Part shown: piece by piece, positions 46,440-58,699 of the stretch
How positions within the stretch are numbered: position 1 is the first letter of the stretch
Layout of the letters: the number at the start of each line of letters is the position of its first letter
Origin: Balaenoptera acutorostrata
Taxonomy: Eukaryota > Chordata > Mammalia > Artiodactyla > Balaenopteridae
DNA length: 64,000 nucleotides
Direction: 5' to 3'
NCBI RefSeq assembly: GCF_949987535.1
Contig: NC_080067.1
Coordinates: forward strand, 68,014,128 to 68,078,127
Translations under genes and position numbers: made by a program
The notes under the pieces: generated by a model
What the model saw: only the letters and a program-made list of their open reading frames with translations
What the model was told of the DNA's origin: nothing
Database searches by the model: none

Positions 46440-46995
46440 TCCTAAATGAGATCAAACCATATATATTTTTCTGCAAAATGCCATTTTTATCTTAATATTC
46501 CCATATATATATGTCTGTGTGTGTGTGTGTGTGTGTATATATATACACACACACACACACACACATATATATATGCCGGTTTTAAAGTTGTGTAATCCTC
46601 CTTTGTATAGCTATTCCGTTTATTATTTATTTTTTTCCCGACCACTGGACATTTATATTGTCTCCAAAGTTTTGCAATCACAATGCTTTATACACATCCA
46701 TCTTTGTAAGAATATCTTTGAGCAGATAGAGGTATTTCTACAGGATAGATTCCTAGAAGTGGCATCAATGGGTCAGGGATATGCTTGTTTTAAGTTCTTA
46801 TGAATAGTACCAAATTTCCCTCCCAAGAGGCTGTATCAATTTACAGTCCTTCCAGCAAAGTATGAGCATCCCCATTCTTTCACATCTTTGCCACTGGGTA
46901 TCATATAATATATACATATTTGCCAACCTAGTGAGCAGAAAAGAGTTTTTCACTTTTGTTTTCATTTGTTTCCCTGACTCTCTACAGATTGGTCA
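46440..46995 (-). repeat. Old LINE-1 3' UTR fragment
   Basis: 'tacaggatagattcctagaa', 'gtggcatcaatgggtcaggg', 'aatttccctcccaagaggct' and 'tttccctgactc' match the antisense of old L1M 3' ends. It begins near a T-run at 46429-46440 and is split by the TA/TG/CA palindrome at 46502-46575. Confidence 0.75.
46502..46575. repeat. Alternating TA/TG/CA palindrome
   Basis: Outer arms catatatatatg at 46502-46513 and 46564-46575, inner TG run, central gtatatatatac and inner CA run make a near-perfect self-complementary 74-base segment. Confidence 0.9.
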
Positions 46996-46999
46996 AAGG

Positions 47000-47435
47000 C
47001 TCATTAGCTGAATAAAGCATTGTTTGTAAAGACCTGAAGAAGATCTCAGGAATGAGTAGCAGAGGTGTAGGGCAGCTCTAAGGACGAACTTAGGGTCAGT
47101 GAATGCTATCGGGACCTAGATAAGGGAGGCAGCACCATCCCTGTCTCTGAGCACATTCCTGTGCTCCTGGTGGATCACACGCCCCCTGAGCTCTGAGTGA
47201 GGGCTGGCTACCTAGGCACATACAGGCTGGGTGAAGCCTGGCTCCACAGAGGCTACAGGAACAAGCTAACAAGCTGCATGGGGCAGAGGAGGGCAGGTTT
47301 CACGGAGGACCCAGCAATGAGGTCAGCTTCCTGAAAGAGCCAGGGAAGATGAGGGTCACCAGGCTTCGGGTGCTGAATGAAAACTGGGAGGTTCATAGGC
47401 CGAGGAGCTGAATGATGGAAAGAGAACAGGACTTT
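47000..47435. other. Unique intergenic sequence
   Basis: No supported feature. Confidence 0.5.
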
Positions 47436-47437
47436 AA

Positions 47438-47571
47438 ATTATTATTATTATTATTATTATTTTGGCCGTGCCACACGGCTTGCGGGATCTTAGTTCCCCG
47501 ACCAGGGATCAAACCCCGGCCCCCGGCAGTGGATGCACAGAGTCCTAACCACTGGACTACCAGGAATTCCC
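47438..47571 (-). mobile_element. Short CHR-family SINE
   Basis: Starts with an (ATT)n tail complement at about 47438-47461, then 'ttggccgtgccacacggctt' and 'agtcctaaccactggac', ending with the head complement 'ccaggaattccc'. Confidence 0.88.
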
Positions 47572-47679
47572 TCAAATTCTTAACTTAGCAAAAGTGGGGG
47601 TGGGAGGAGATGGAGAGCGGTGGGAACATCCCTACCCTCACACACATACATCCATATACATAGCCATCCCCTGGCTATT

Positions 47680-48350
47680 CATAACATAGTTGTTATTGTT
47701 GAGTACTCACTACATGACATCGTCTTGTGTTTCAATTTACTGAATAATTTTGTTCTTGCAACAATTCTACGGGATAGGTCTAATTATTATGCTCATTTTA
47801 GAGATGAGGACTTGGAGGTGTAGAGTTAAGTTGGTTACCCAAGCTCACAATGCTAGATAGTGGCTAAACTGGAATTCAGGCACAGGGTACAGGGCTTCAG
47901 AGTCCATGCTTCCAGCTGCTACGCACATGGCTTTTCACAACCTTCCTCAGCCGGTATAATAATAATAAGTACCATTAATTGAGAGCAAACCAGGCACACT
48001 ATGTTTTTCATCTCTAATGCTTACAACAAGTCTGTGTAATGGAAGGTGTTATCCTTCATCTAAAGATGAGAAAAGCGAAGTTCAGGGAAGCTGAGTACCT
48101 TGGCTAAGATCACCCAGCTAAAAAGAACTTGAGCCAGAATTTGCACTCAGATTCATATGAATCTGAAGCCCCTGCCCTTCTGTGTCACCACAGGACCTTT
48201 CATGACATAAGGAGAGGAGAATTGGTCAGGGCTGGAAGGGACCTCTGAAACCATCTAATCCAAATCTCTCATTATAGACGGAGAAAGAGAGGTGCAGAGA
48301 GGGTGCATGCCCAAGGTTACGCAGTGAGTCTCAGAACCAGACACCTCTCC
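47680..48350 (-). repeat. Cluster of three MIR elements
   Basis: 47680-47930, 47950-48170 and 48215-48350. Landmarks include 'agagatgaggacttggaggt', 'cacccagctaaaaagaactt' and 'ccatctaatccaaatctctc'. The third is of the type reading 'agggacctctgaaa'. Confidence 0.7.
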
Positions 48351-48354
48351 GGGG

Positions 48355-49250
48355 CTCCTACTGTTCTATGGGGACTGAATTTTTTGCCTCATCTCTGCAG
48401 AGATGAGAGAGCATGTGAGTGCAGCCTGGAGGGAGAAGCTATGTGTATGTGTGTATGTGGGGTGGAGGGGGAGGGCAGGAGGGCTGTCTGCAGTACTGCG
48501 GAGAGCCCTCCCTCATCAGCAGGGCTGATTGGGAAGCAGAGTGGCAGTTTGGAAGAGGAAGCCATCCTTTTTCTGGAACTGGAACCTGGAACCTCTTCCC
48601 CCCCCCCCCTTACCTTCCCACGCCTGGGTATGTGCACACACACACATATCCATCCCCAACTTAAGCACAGCATGAACTGGTGTCCTGGACAGAGCTTCTT
48701 TTGAAGGGTTTCAAGAGCCTCTCACCATGCTGGTTGACCCAAGGACTGCCATTTCACCTTATAAGGCCACCTGATAAGTTATGCATTGTCCTTTCCAAGG
48801 GTACGTTTAAAAATGCAAATTACCCTAGGACCTAGCAACACAGTGAAAAGGCTATATCAGTCATTCACACCTTCCTGTGAATGAGTTTGTGAGCTAGGAT
48901 GGTACCTATTCTCAGAATTCCTAAGTTCTCTGAATATTTTTAAAATCTGGATTTAAATTTCAATGATATTAAAATAATTTAGCAGTTATAAAGATAGAAC
49001 TCTTTGCAGTTAAACATTTTCATGGACTAGTTCCTTAAGTTTTTACTGCACAAACGGGGTCTATAAACTGCTGGGAGCTCACAGACAGGATCTATGAGAA
49101 GGGAGACTCTAAGCAAGGATTAGACAGGTGGAACCTCTGTTACAATAGGCCTTTCCAGCCCTGGCACCATATCTGGCAATGCACTAGAGTCCCAGAGATC
49201 TGGGCTCTAAGTCTTGGCTACTTGACCACTTGGGGCCTCGGTTTCTCTAG
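48355..49250. other. Intergenic, no gene seen
   Basis: C-run at 48599-48610 and CA patch near 48633-48646; AT-rich from 48780 on. A MIR-like end stands at 49195-49250. Confidence 0.5.
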
Positions 49251-49267
49251 GTATAAAATTCACTCAC

Positions 49268-49561
49268 GGGCTTCCCTGGTGGCGCAGTGGTTGAGAATCT
49301 GCCTGCCAATGCAGGAGACACGGGTTCGAGCCCTGGTCTGGGAAGATCCCACATGCCGCAGAGCAACTGGGCCCGTGAGCCACAATTGCTGAGCCTGCGC
49401 GTCTGGAGCTTGTGCTCCGCAGCAGGAGAGGCTGCAATAGTGAGAGGCCCGCGCACCGCGATGAAGAGTGGCCCCCGCTTGCCGCAACTGGAGAAAGCCC
49501 TCGCACAGAAACGAAGACCCAACACAGCCAAATATAAATAAATAAATAAATTAAAAAAAAA
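49268..49561 (+). mobile_element. CHR-type tRNA-derived SINE, full length
   Basis: Head gggcttccctggtggcgcag, 'gggttcgagccctgg', body and an (AAAT)n/poly-A tail. Perfect 13-bp target duplication aaaattcactcac at 49255-49267 and 49562-49574. Confidence 0.95.
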
Positions 49562-49579
49562 AAAATTCACTCACTCTTC

Positions 49580-50810
49580 ACTTTTCCAGCATCTTCTGCC
49601 AGCCCTGCGTTGGTTGCCAAGAGGGATAGGATATGAATGAGGTTCAAGCCTATGAGGTCCAGACAAGCTGGTGAAGGCACTGAGTCTGGCACCCTCCTGT
49701 CTGACAGTTCAACACAGAGGGTAGACAAAGGCGACAGGGGTCTAGAGGAGGAAGAGGTTGCTTCTGCCTGCCCAACACAGGTGGGCTTTGTAGCTGACCT
49801 GGCTTTGAGCTGGGCCTTGAGCTAGGGCCACAGACCGTGAGGACTCTGGCCCTACAGGCAGAGAGGATGGGTGAAGTGGGGTGGGTGGGGTGGGCTTGTG
49901 GACGTTGCTGGGGTGTGAAGTACGTCTAGGGGACTGGACCTATAGCTGCAGGACCTCAGAGATCATCTCGCCCAACTCTCTAGGGTAGAAGAGAACATCA
50001 TGAGGCCCAAATTGGTTCAAGAACCTCCCCCCAGTCACATAGCCAGTTGGGACTGTGCAGACAGCAAGGAGCTGGGCAAGAATTGTTCAATCTGGAGCTG
50101 AGTTCCCAGCCTCAAGAATGTTTTCAGGGAGTCCAGCCCGAGCTGGCAACCCGCTCTTCCACCACACATTCCACGAATCCTGCTGTAGGCTCCGACGACC
50201 CACCTCTTTCCCACCCCCAGGGCTCCTGAGACACACTGGCCCACACACCTGGGGGGTGTTTTAATTTTATTTCCAGTCAACAAAACAGCCACATCCTGGC
50301 AGAAACCAAGGTGGAGGGAAGCCTTTAGCCCACCCTTCCCAGCCCCTAGTCCATGGGCTGCAGTAATAGAAGTCAGGCTGGAAAGAGGTGTATAAATCAG
50401 AACCCGCAAAAGGCCTCCCCAGACCCCAGCTTGCACAACTTCCCGAGCTGGGAATAGCCTTCTGCTAACAAGGGCTCTTGAGCACAGACAGCCCGTCTCC
50501 ACTTGACCCTGGGAGCCTTTCCCTCTCCTTGGCTGGGGGGACTCTCAGGCCATGCTCACACCTTTGGGCTGGAGGAAATCCTCCCCACACAGACTTCTTA
50601 AGGTCCACTGCCACCCAGCCCATCTGGGCAGAGATGGGGTTTATTGCCCCAGGATTAACAGGTAGTGGTGAGGTGGTCAGAATGAGGATGGGCCCCAAAT
50701 GGCCTACAGTGTGCCCACTTCTCTCAGGAAAGATGTGGAAAGAACAAGCTAGTGTGGGTGTCCATTATAGATGTCCAAAAGAACGGCTGTGAAACCCAGA
50801 TTTACTAGAT
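49580..50810. other. Intergenic, mostly unique
   Basis: A MIR-type fragment at 49930-50060 ('agatcatctcgcccaactct', 'ccccagtcacatagccag'). No gene or RNA supported. Confidence 0.5.
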
Positions 50811-50814
50811 CTAG

Positions 50815-51565
50815 TCTGTGACCACCATGACCATCAGCACTGTCACTGTTCCCATTCTTACCACTGTCACTGTTTGCATTTCTACCACCACTGTTACCAC
50901 CGTCTCCATCACCACCACTGCTTCCATCTCCATCATTACCACTGTCTCCATTTCCACCACTATCATCTTCTTCATCTCCACCACATCCACCACCTCTATC
51001 TTTACCACCAAAGCCACCACCATCTCCACACCCACCACTATCAACATCTCCATCAATCTCATCACCATCATTTCCACCTCAACCATGACCTCCATCACCA
51101 CCTCCACTAGTATCACTACCTTTATCACCAGTATCATCTCCACCACCATCTATGCCCCACCACTTCTCTCTCCACCATTATCACCGTCCATCTCCACCAC
51201 AACCACCACCTCCGTCTTCATCACCATAACCATAACCACCTCCACACTCGCCCCTAGCAACATCTCCATCACTCCTCACCATCACCTCCACTATAACCAC
51301 CAACTCCACCTCCACCACTCTTAGCACTTCCATCATCGTCTCAACCATGACCTCCACTTCCACCACCATCCCTACATTCACAGCCACCACATCTACCACA
51401 ACCATCACTTCCATCTCCACTACCATCATCACCTCTAGTTCCTTCACCATTACCACCATCACCTCCACTAATATCGCTACCTTTCTCACTAGTACCATCT
51501 CCACTACCATCACCATCCCCACCACCACTACCACTACCCCTCTCATCTCCTTTAACACTACTGTT
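50815..51565. repeat. Degenerate (CAC/ATC)n trinucleotide array
   Basis: About 750 bp of CCA, ACC, ATC and TCC triplets with scattered changes. The triplet period keeps several frames open on both strands (a Thr/Ser/Ile-rich frame on +, a Val/Met/Glu-rich frame on -), which explains the long open frames without a gene. Larger units recur inside it (see findings). Confidence 0.93.
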
Positions 51566-51599
51566 ACCTGCTACCACCAGCACAGTTACCCTGCCCACC

Positions 51600-53335
51600 C
51601 CTACCTCTGTCCATTTTAAACCATCCACACTACATAGAACATAAAGAACTGCTATTTGGGTTAACCCTTCAACCTCTTTTCATTTGCCCAACCCCAGAAA
51701 GGCCAACCAGAGACCCCATATCCCCAGTTTTTCTTTTGAGACTTCTCATGAAAGGTGAAATTAAATGCCATGCTCTTTAAGTTAAGGAAGATTATGTGTC
51801 TCTTGCCATTCCTGGTTTACCAGGCCCATCATTCTGTCCTGGAAGGAAATTGGATTACTCTGACAGAATGTGTTCTTTGGAAAGCAGTGCTGGTTATTAC
51901 CTAATTCCTTATGACCTAGTGTTTGCAGATTGATTTTTTGACGACGTGTCCCAGTAGTTATCCATTATAGCAGCTTGGTTGATGGTCCCAGAACTTCCAA
52001 AGGCATCTGCTTTCCTCCAGGTTTAAAGAGAGGCAGGGACAGGCTGCCTGGGTCTCCCTCTTGTCTCCAGGCCCCTCACCAGTTCCCCATAAATCCCCTC
52101 AGAGTGAGAGCTAGTGATCTGATTCCACCTTGGGCCAATTCCTTAAGTACCTAAGCATGTAAGTCATCAGGACCGTGGATGTGAATACACAAGTTCTTCC
52201 CTTTCCCCCTTGGCTTCCTGCCTTTTCATGATCCCATGCAGTGCCTCTTTCAGCTTTTACATCACAGCTGACCTTTTTAGGCTAAGAAAAAATTAAAAGC
52301 CTCTGCTTTTTTAGTGTCATTGCTTATAGGCTTTCTCTCCCCAACTCAAAATGAGCCAATAATCTCCTTATCCCCTTTTGTTGGCCTGTTAGAGTTAGAA
52401 AATGTTTTTCTCATTCTTTTGCTACCTTATACAAGTTGTGTCTCATTTCTTTTTCTGAACAACTCTTCTGATTTTTCTCTCCACAGCCTTTTGTTATTTT
52501 CTTGTATGTACCCCTCCTTCATAACCTGGCCTGATTTCCACTTTCTTTGGCACGGTCATTATCATTTTAGTTCTCTGAGAAGCTTTCTGCCTAACTAACG
52601 AGTAATCTCTGGGTCCCTTTAAGCTGTTTCATGCATCAGGAGAGTTTCATTCTCTTCTTCTAATTTTGTTGCCTTACGTGGAAATGTCCCATTCTCCTTA
52701 GAGAGTGTCTTTGGTTCTTAAATTCAGTATTTGTGCTTTTCATCTTGGTTCTCAAAGCTCAGTGTGGAAAGCTTTCAGAAAGGGCCAATTTCTGAATCTT
52801 GTTTGAGTTCCTGCTTTTCTTCCTTTCTCTCAGGTGGTGGTCCCCTTTCTCAATACACCCTCCCTTCTCCAGTGCCTTTAGTGTGTGACTGTCACATCTA
52901 GTTGGCATCTGGTCCCCAGGACACATATTGAGGTAACCACCTGGGGAGGGAACTAGCACCTGGGTCTGGTCACTGGTGCCCACACTGGGTGAGGGTGGGA
53001 ACACTCACTAGGAGTGTTTGGTTACCGAGGGGGGCTCTCTCCATGCACAGACCCATTTGCTCATTCTTGGACTCCTTCATTTCCTCTAGAACCTCTGTTT
53101 TTGTTTGGGGACCTGCCAGCTGTGGACTCACAGGATGGATGAGTCTTCCTGACAGTCAGGTTGATAATGGCCTGGAGGAGCACACTGGCTAGTAAGGTAC
53201 ACAGACCTGAAATCAGGTTAATTACATAGAAGGTGGCAATTGCAAGGCATGAAGACAGTGGTGTACGTGTGTGATGTCTTCTGCCTCTGTGCTGGGGGAG
53301 GCTTCTCCAAGAAAGCCATATTTGAGCAGGGTCTT
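51600..53335. other. Intergenic, origin unclear
   Basis: AT-richer text without a supported gene. Parts of 51700-52800 look like a very old mobile element or retrocopy, but I recognise no family or protein and the frames are broken. Confidence 0.4.
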
Positions 53336-53350
53336 AAAGTTAGGTAGGTG

Positions 53351-53481
53351 GGGACTTCCCTGGTGGTCCAATGGTTAGGACTCCTCGCTTTCACTGCAGG
53401 GGGCCCGGGTTTGATCCCTGGTCAGGGAACTAAGATCCCACAAGCCACATGGCGTGGCCAAAAAAAAAAACAAAAAAAAAC
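53351..53481 (+). mobile_element. Short CHR-family SINE
   Basis: Head gggacttccctggtggtcca, 'gggtttgatccctggtcag', 'catggcgtggcc' and a poly-A/CA tail. A short target duplication 'aggtaggtg' flanks it (ending at 53350 and 53491). Confidence 0.9.
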
Positions 53482-53499
53482 AAGGTAGGTGTTTACCAG

Positions 53500-54385
53500 G
53501 AAGAGGAATGTAGAGGGCATTCCAGGCAGAACAGGATATGTGTTCCTGGCAGAGAGGGCCACATGAGGCAAGCTGAGCCTCCAGACTCCATGAAGGCCCA
53601 TGGTCTCCCCAGCCCTCATCCACTGGTCTAGATGAGTCGTGTCAAGATGGCCCTGCCAAGGCCTCTTTCAGGACCTCTCCAGGAGGCCCCGGTGCTCCCA
53701 GTCATCTGTTGTCATCTCCAAACTTGCCTTCTCAGTGAAGACTTTCTCCATCTAACCTGGCCACCCAGTGTCCCTGCACTGCTGGGAGGAGACTTGGGAC
53801 CTCATCCCTTCCCTTTCCTAATGGCTGTGACAGTAGGAACTCCATGAACCCTTCTTGAACTCTTCAAAATCTTCTCTTCTCCCCCAGTATCCAGCTAAGC
53901 ATCCTTTACACTCTAGATTAAAATTTCTATGTCTAGAAAAGCTAGAAAATACAGATTGGCAAAAATTTAAACATAGTTTCAAAAATCACACATAACCTGG
54001 CAGTTCAGAGTTAACCTTGTTGACATTTTGGTGTATATCCTCCCAGAGGTATAATTTCCTCTGACAAAACATGTAGGCAGCAAAGTGGGCGTCTTTCAGA
54101 AGTACACATAGGTCTACTTTATTATTTCAAACAGCTCCATAGTACTCCGCTGTTCAGTTGAACCCTAATTTATTTAAATCTGGAAGCTTCATGAATGGTG
54201 CTGACTGAAAAAAAGATGAGGAAGGGCCTTTGTAGATTCTCCTGCATTTTTCATGTTCCTTTGAAGCCCACTGGTTCACAGGATATAGAAAGAGCACTGG
54301 TTCTAGAGTCAGGAGATGTGAATTTGAATGCATTTCACCTATGTGTGTCACTCTCGAATCTATCCACACTCTCTCTGAGCCTATA
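53500..54385. other. Intergenic, possible old L1 remnants
   Basis: 'tttggtgtatatcctcccag' and 'gttgaaccctaatttattta' near 54030-54180 resemble old L1 3' UTR text. No gene seen. Confidence 0.4.
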
Positions 54386-54389
54386 TGGC

Positions 54390-55740
54390 AGTTTTGAAGC
54401 ATTTAACGCAACTGACCACTTTCCCCTTCTTGACCTCCTTCCTTCCTCTAGCCTCTGTGAGGACACCCTCTACCCCAGCGCTTCTCCTATGTTTTACCTT
54501 TCCTTCGTAGTTCCCTGAGCTGGAGCCTTGTCTTCTGACCAGCACTTAGCTGTTGGTACTCCCCAGGGCTCTCTCCCCTCCTGCCTCTGCCCACTTCTTC
54601 CTACTCAGCTCGTTCCCTTTGGGTGACCCATCTAGTTCCATATTTTGAGGACCAAACTCTCTCCAGCCCATCGCTCTCTCCTGAAATCTAGATCCACATG
54701 TTCAATAGCCCAAAAAACATCTCCATCACAAACTCAGTGTTTCCACATCTGCGCTCATTTCTCCTTCCTCCCAGCCTATAACTCCTCTTGGAGTCTCTGT
54801 CTCAGAGACTGATGCCATTCATCCCAGCCAGAGGCCAGGAGTCATCTTGCGTCTTCTCTTTCCTGCCAGCTCCCCTCCCAAATCCAGTGCATCAGACAGC
54901 CTTGTTCCTTCTCCAGCCCTGTCCTTCCTCTGCTCCCACACCCTGCCTCAATTCAGGCTGTGGAATCTTCCTCCTAGACTATGCCTGCAGCGTTCTCACC
55001 TGTTCCCCACCTCCAGGTTCTCCCACAATCCACCCATCAGGATACTTTTTACCAAAAAAATTTTAAGGTATAATTTGCATACAATGAAAGCACGTATTTT
55101 AAGTATACAATTTGATAAATTTTAATAAGTATGTTACATCCATGTAACCACCACTCCAGTGAAGATATAGAAGATTTCCATCTTCCCTTAATGTTCCTCA
55201 TGATATTTTTTGGTCAATCCCTGTTCCCATGGGCAGTTACTGCTCTGATAACGTTCATCGTAGATTAGTTTTGCCTATTCTGTAGAGCTTCACATAAATG
55301 AAATTATATAGTTTGTACTCTTTTGCTTGGTAAAATATTTTTGAGATTCCTTCAATTTTGTAATCATTTAAAAGTGAATATTTATTTAAGCCAATCTCCT
55401 GCTTACAACTTTTCAATAGCTCCCCATTATCCAATTCCTGGCCCCTGTGTGGATCTGGCCTCCTCTCGAATACTGCCCATCCTTTAACCTTAACCTTTCA
55501 AAATACTGAACCATTTGTTCACCTGCACAAACATAGCTCTTTGTGGGTGAGTCTGCTCATCTCCAAAACAGTTTGCCTGTGAACTCCTACTCATCTGGCA
55601 GCACTCTGTTCAGACATAGATTCTGTGAGGGTTTCTCTGACCTGTTCCCACCCCCAGGGCAAAGAGTCTGCCATCTCCACTATAATGGACTGTGTCCACT
55701 ATTCTAGTCACCCCTGAATCCCTGCCCTTCATTGATTGAA
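54390..55740 (+). repeat. LINE-2, interrupted by an antisense L1
   Basis: 54390-55045 follows the L2 ORF2 end in order ('aactgaccactttccccttc', 'ggtactccccagggctctct', 'ctagatccacatgttcaata', 'aggccaggagtcatcttgcg'). 55390-55740 continues with 'ctcctgcttacaacttttca' and 'tagctccccattatcc'. Reading frames are broken. Confidence 0.7.
55048..55385 (-). repeat. Old LINE-1 3' UTR fragment inside L2
   Basis: 'aaggtataatttgcatacaa', 'tgtaaccaccactccagtga' and 'tagattagttttgcctattc' match antisense old L1M 3' UTR. It splits the L2 and is therefore younger. Confidence 0.75.
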
Positions 55741-55779
55741 TGGATTTCTTTCTTAGCCTGATTCCTGTGTCTTGTACAT

Positions 55780-56505
55780 TATTTATCATGTTCCCATTAC
55801 ACTGTATGTGTTTATGTGCTTGTGTAACCCCTCAGCTATGCTCAGAAGGATGGAAAGATTCATTCTGTTTCCAGAAATTCTTCCTGTGGAAGGCGCTCTT
55901 GTTGCCTTCTCAAGTGACATTCCTGCAGTCTTCTTTGCTAACAGATCTTGATCTTGTTCAAGCAGCCATGTGCCCAGAGATACTTTTGCCGGTGATTGGT
56001 TGAGGCGTGGTCTAGTTCTGGCCAATGAGACATAAGGGACTAATCTTCAGGGGGCTTCTGGGAAAGGTTTTTCTCCCTGAAAAGAAAAAATGAGAGGTAA
56101 ATGCCTCTTTTATACCTTTTTACCTTTTATACCTTCCTCATTCTTCTTCTTTGGAACACTATTTTATGAGGGTGTGATGTTTGGAGCTATGGTATCCATC
56201 TTGTGACCATGAGGCAAAGGCCAAAAGAAGAACAGAGACATGGATCTAGCACCCTTGCATTACTGAGAAACTAAACTACCTTCAAACTTATTGTTATATG
56301 AGGTAATTAAATGACTTTACTGCTTAAGACACAATCATTTATTATTATTTTTTGGCCATGCCACATGGCTTGGGAGATCTTAGTCCCCTGACCAGGGACT
56401 GAACCCAGGCCATGGCAGAGAAAGTGCCGAGTCCTAACCACTGGACTGCCAGGAAATTCCCATAAGACACAATTAGTTGGGTTTTCTGATATTTGCAGCT
56501 GAAGG
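55780..56505 (+). repeat. Old LTR-like repeat, interrupted by a SINE
   Basis: 'gccatgtgcccagagatact', 'ttgtgaccatgaggcaaagg' and the end 'tttgcagctgaaggcattc' resemble a common mammalian LTR-type repeat whose family I cannot fix. No coding capacity is seen. Confidence 0.4.
56336..56462 (-). mobile_element. Short CHR-family SINE
   Basis: 'ttttggccatgccacatggc' to 'ggactgccaggaaattccc'. Target duplication taagacacaat at 56325-56335 and 56463-56473. Confidence 0.9.
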
Positions 56506-56510
56506 CATTC

Positions 56511-56793
56511 TTTATTTATTTATTTATTTTAGGCTGTGTTGGGTCTTCGTTTCTGTGTGAGGGCTTTCTCCAGTTGCGGCGAGCGGGGGCCACTCTTCAT
56601 CACGGTGCGCGGGCCTCTCACTGTTGCGGCCTCTCTTGTTGCGGAGCACAGGCTCCAGACGCGCAGGCTCAGTAGTTGTGGCTCACGGGCCCAGCTGCTC
56701 CGCGGCATGTGGGATCTTCCCAGACCAGGGCTCGAACCCGTGTCCCCTGCATTGGCAGGCAGATTCTCAACCACTGCGCCACCAGGGAAGCCC
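56511..56793 (-). mobile_element. CHR-type tRNA-derived SINE, full length
   Basis: (TTTA)n tail complement, 'gggtcttcgtttctgtgtga', body, and head complement 'ccaccagggaagccc' ending at 56793. It lies only about 50 bp from the short SINE to its left. Confidence 0.93.
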
Positions 56794-56799
56794 GTGGTT

Positions 56800-57510
56800 G
56801 AATAAACTTTTTATTCACAAATTTTTTTGAGATAATTGTAGAACCTATACATTTTTATGAGATTATGAAGCACTTAATATCCAGGTGGTGCAGAACAATC
56901 TGTACTTTTCCCCTCAAGTGACCGTACCACATCCACGTCTACCTTGAGTGGGCCTCAGGGAGGCTTTCCTTTCTATCCATGTTTCTCAGTCTTCCAACCT
57001 CCTGACCCCTCCCCTTGGAGAAACGAAAGAGCTTCCTCCTTTGGACTTCTGACTGAGGCTCTCAGTCAGTCAGTTCCAGGTAGTTTTTCCCTATTGGAGC
57101 TGGTGAGGGAGGGTTTCAGGTCCTAGATTATCTTCTTAGCAACCCATGAAAAAGGAGTTGTTACCCCATTCTGTAGAGAAGTTGAAAATCAGGTTAGTGA
57201 AAAACCTAATTGGAATCACACAGTTAGTAAGCAGAGGAGCCTCATGGTGAGGTGTGCTCAAACTCATGGTCTTTACTTCAGTACCGAGCCTTTCTTGGGC
57301 TATGAAGTAGGTGGCGGTTCCATTTTGCTTCGGGTAGTGGCCATGAAAATGCACTGACCAGATCTCCTACTCTGGGGGGGGATGTAATTGGCCAAGGGCC
57401 CCAGCTGCTGTGCATTGGTGCTGGGGCACACTTCCCACGGGCTGCTCCCTCCCCACACTGAGCACAGCAGGGGTCCTAAGAGAAGCCCGTTCCTGAGTGA
57501 TGCAGCCTCC
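56800..57510. other. Intergenic, no gene seen
   Basis: MIR-like text near 57130-57300; otherwise nothing supported. Confidence 0.5.
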
Positions 57511-57524
57511 TCTGGGAGTGACTT

Positions 57525-57531
57525 CATAAAT

Positions 57532-57578
<47 letters not shown>

Positions 57579-57900
57579 TGGCTGCGTTGGGTCTTCATTG
57601 CTGTGCGCGGGCCCTCTCCAGTTGCTGCGAGCGGGGGCTACTCTTCGTTGCAGTGCGCGGGCTTCTCATTGTGGTGGCTTCTCTTGTTGCGGAGCACAGG
57701 CTCTAGGCACGCGGGCTTCATTAGTTGTGGCTTATGGGCTCAGTAGTTGTGGCTCGCGGGCTCTAGAGCGCAGGCTCAGCAGTTGTGGCGAACGGGCCCA
57801 GTTGCTCCATGGCATGTGGGATCTTCCCGGACCAGGGCTCGAACCCGCATCCACTGCATTGGCAGGCGGATTCTTAACCACTGCACCACCAGGGAAGCCC
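57525..57900 (-). mobile_element. CHR-type SINE with a long (TTTA)n tail
   Basis: Begins with an uninterrupted (TTTA)n of about 13 units (57528-57580), then body and head complement ending at 57900. Target duplication tgggagtgactt at 57513-57524 and 57901-57912. Confidence 0.95.
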
Positions 57901-57914
57901 TGGGAGTGACTTTA

Positions 57915-58690
57915 GCTCAAAAACTTCCTATTGGCTTGGCTGAAACCTCCCAAGAATTACACTACCCATCCCACCCTTCTTCCTTCCCTCTCTCCCTCAC
58001 AGGGCTCAGACCCACAACACGGTCTGACAGTTCTGTGCTCCTCTGGCTCACTTCCCTTTTTCTTTCACAGATGCTTCAGCAAATAACTCTCTTGCATATC
58101 TAATCCCATCTTGGGGTCTAGCTTCTCAGAGGATCTGAACTCATGTGCTTTGGTTTTTTAAACCCCCAAAGTCAATCTGGCATCCTGTATACAGAGCACC
58201 TGGCATGTACTGGGTTGTTTCCTTCTCTTTTCCTTTCAGAGTGTATGAAGGTATTAACAGTGGCTATGCCGTGAGGCTGTTCCTTTTCTAATAGGAGCAA
58301 GATGGACTACCCCGTGCCCAGGAGAATATGCGCATACCTGGAAATTATTATCTCCTGAGTTCAGAGAGGCTGAGGCACTTACCCAAGGGCATACAGCTCA
58401 TGCCCAGGTGCCCACACATATACACACTATGCATGGAGTGGGGAGACAAAGTCAGAGTGAAGAGACAGGGTCAGGATGCAGTGTGGGGCAGGCAAAGGGC
58501 ATGAGGAAAGCAGCCCCTTCCTGCCCCTCCCAGCCAACTTCCACGGCTGGTCTGTGTGTTTTGGTGCCATGGCAACAGGCTGTGAGAGCTGCTCGTGGAA
58601 AGTGAAGTTTAACCTCAGGACACTGAGGGGAGCTAAGCTAGATGGGCCTAGAAGATACCAGATCCATGACCTTCTGCCCTTCCAGCCTTG
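57915..58690. other. Unique intergenic sequence
   Basis: No supported gene. Confidence 0.5.
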
Positions 58691-58699
58691 CTCCAGCCT

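Noticed and set aside
50811..51628. Thr/Ser/Ile-rich and Val/Met/Glu-rich open frames that look like mucin or structural proteins
   Set aside because: They are products of a trinucleotide array, which keeps many frames open on both strands.
51600..52800. Possible processed pseudogene
   Set aside because: No poly-A tail, target duplication or recognisable protein similarity could be found; left as unassigned.
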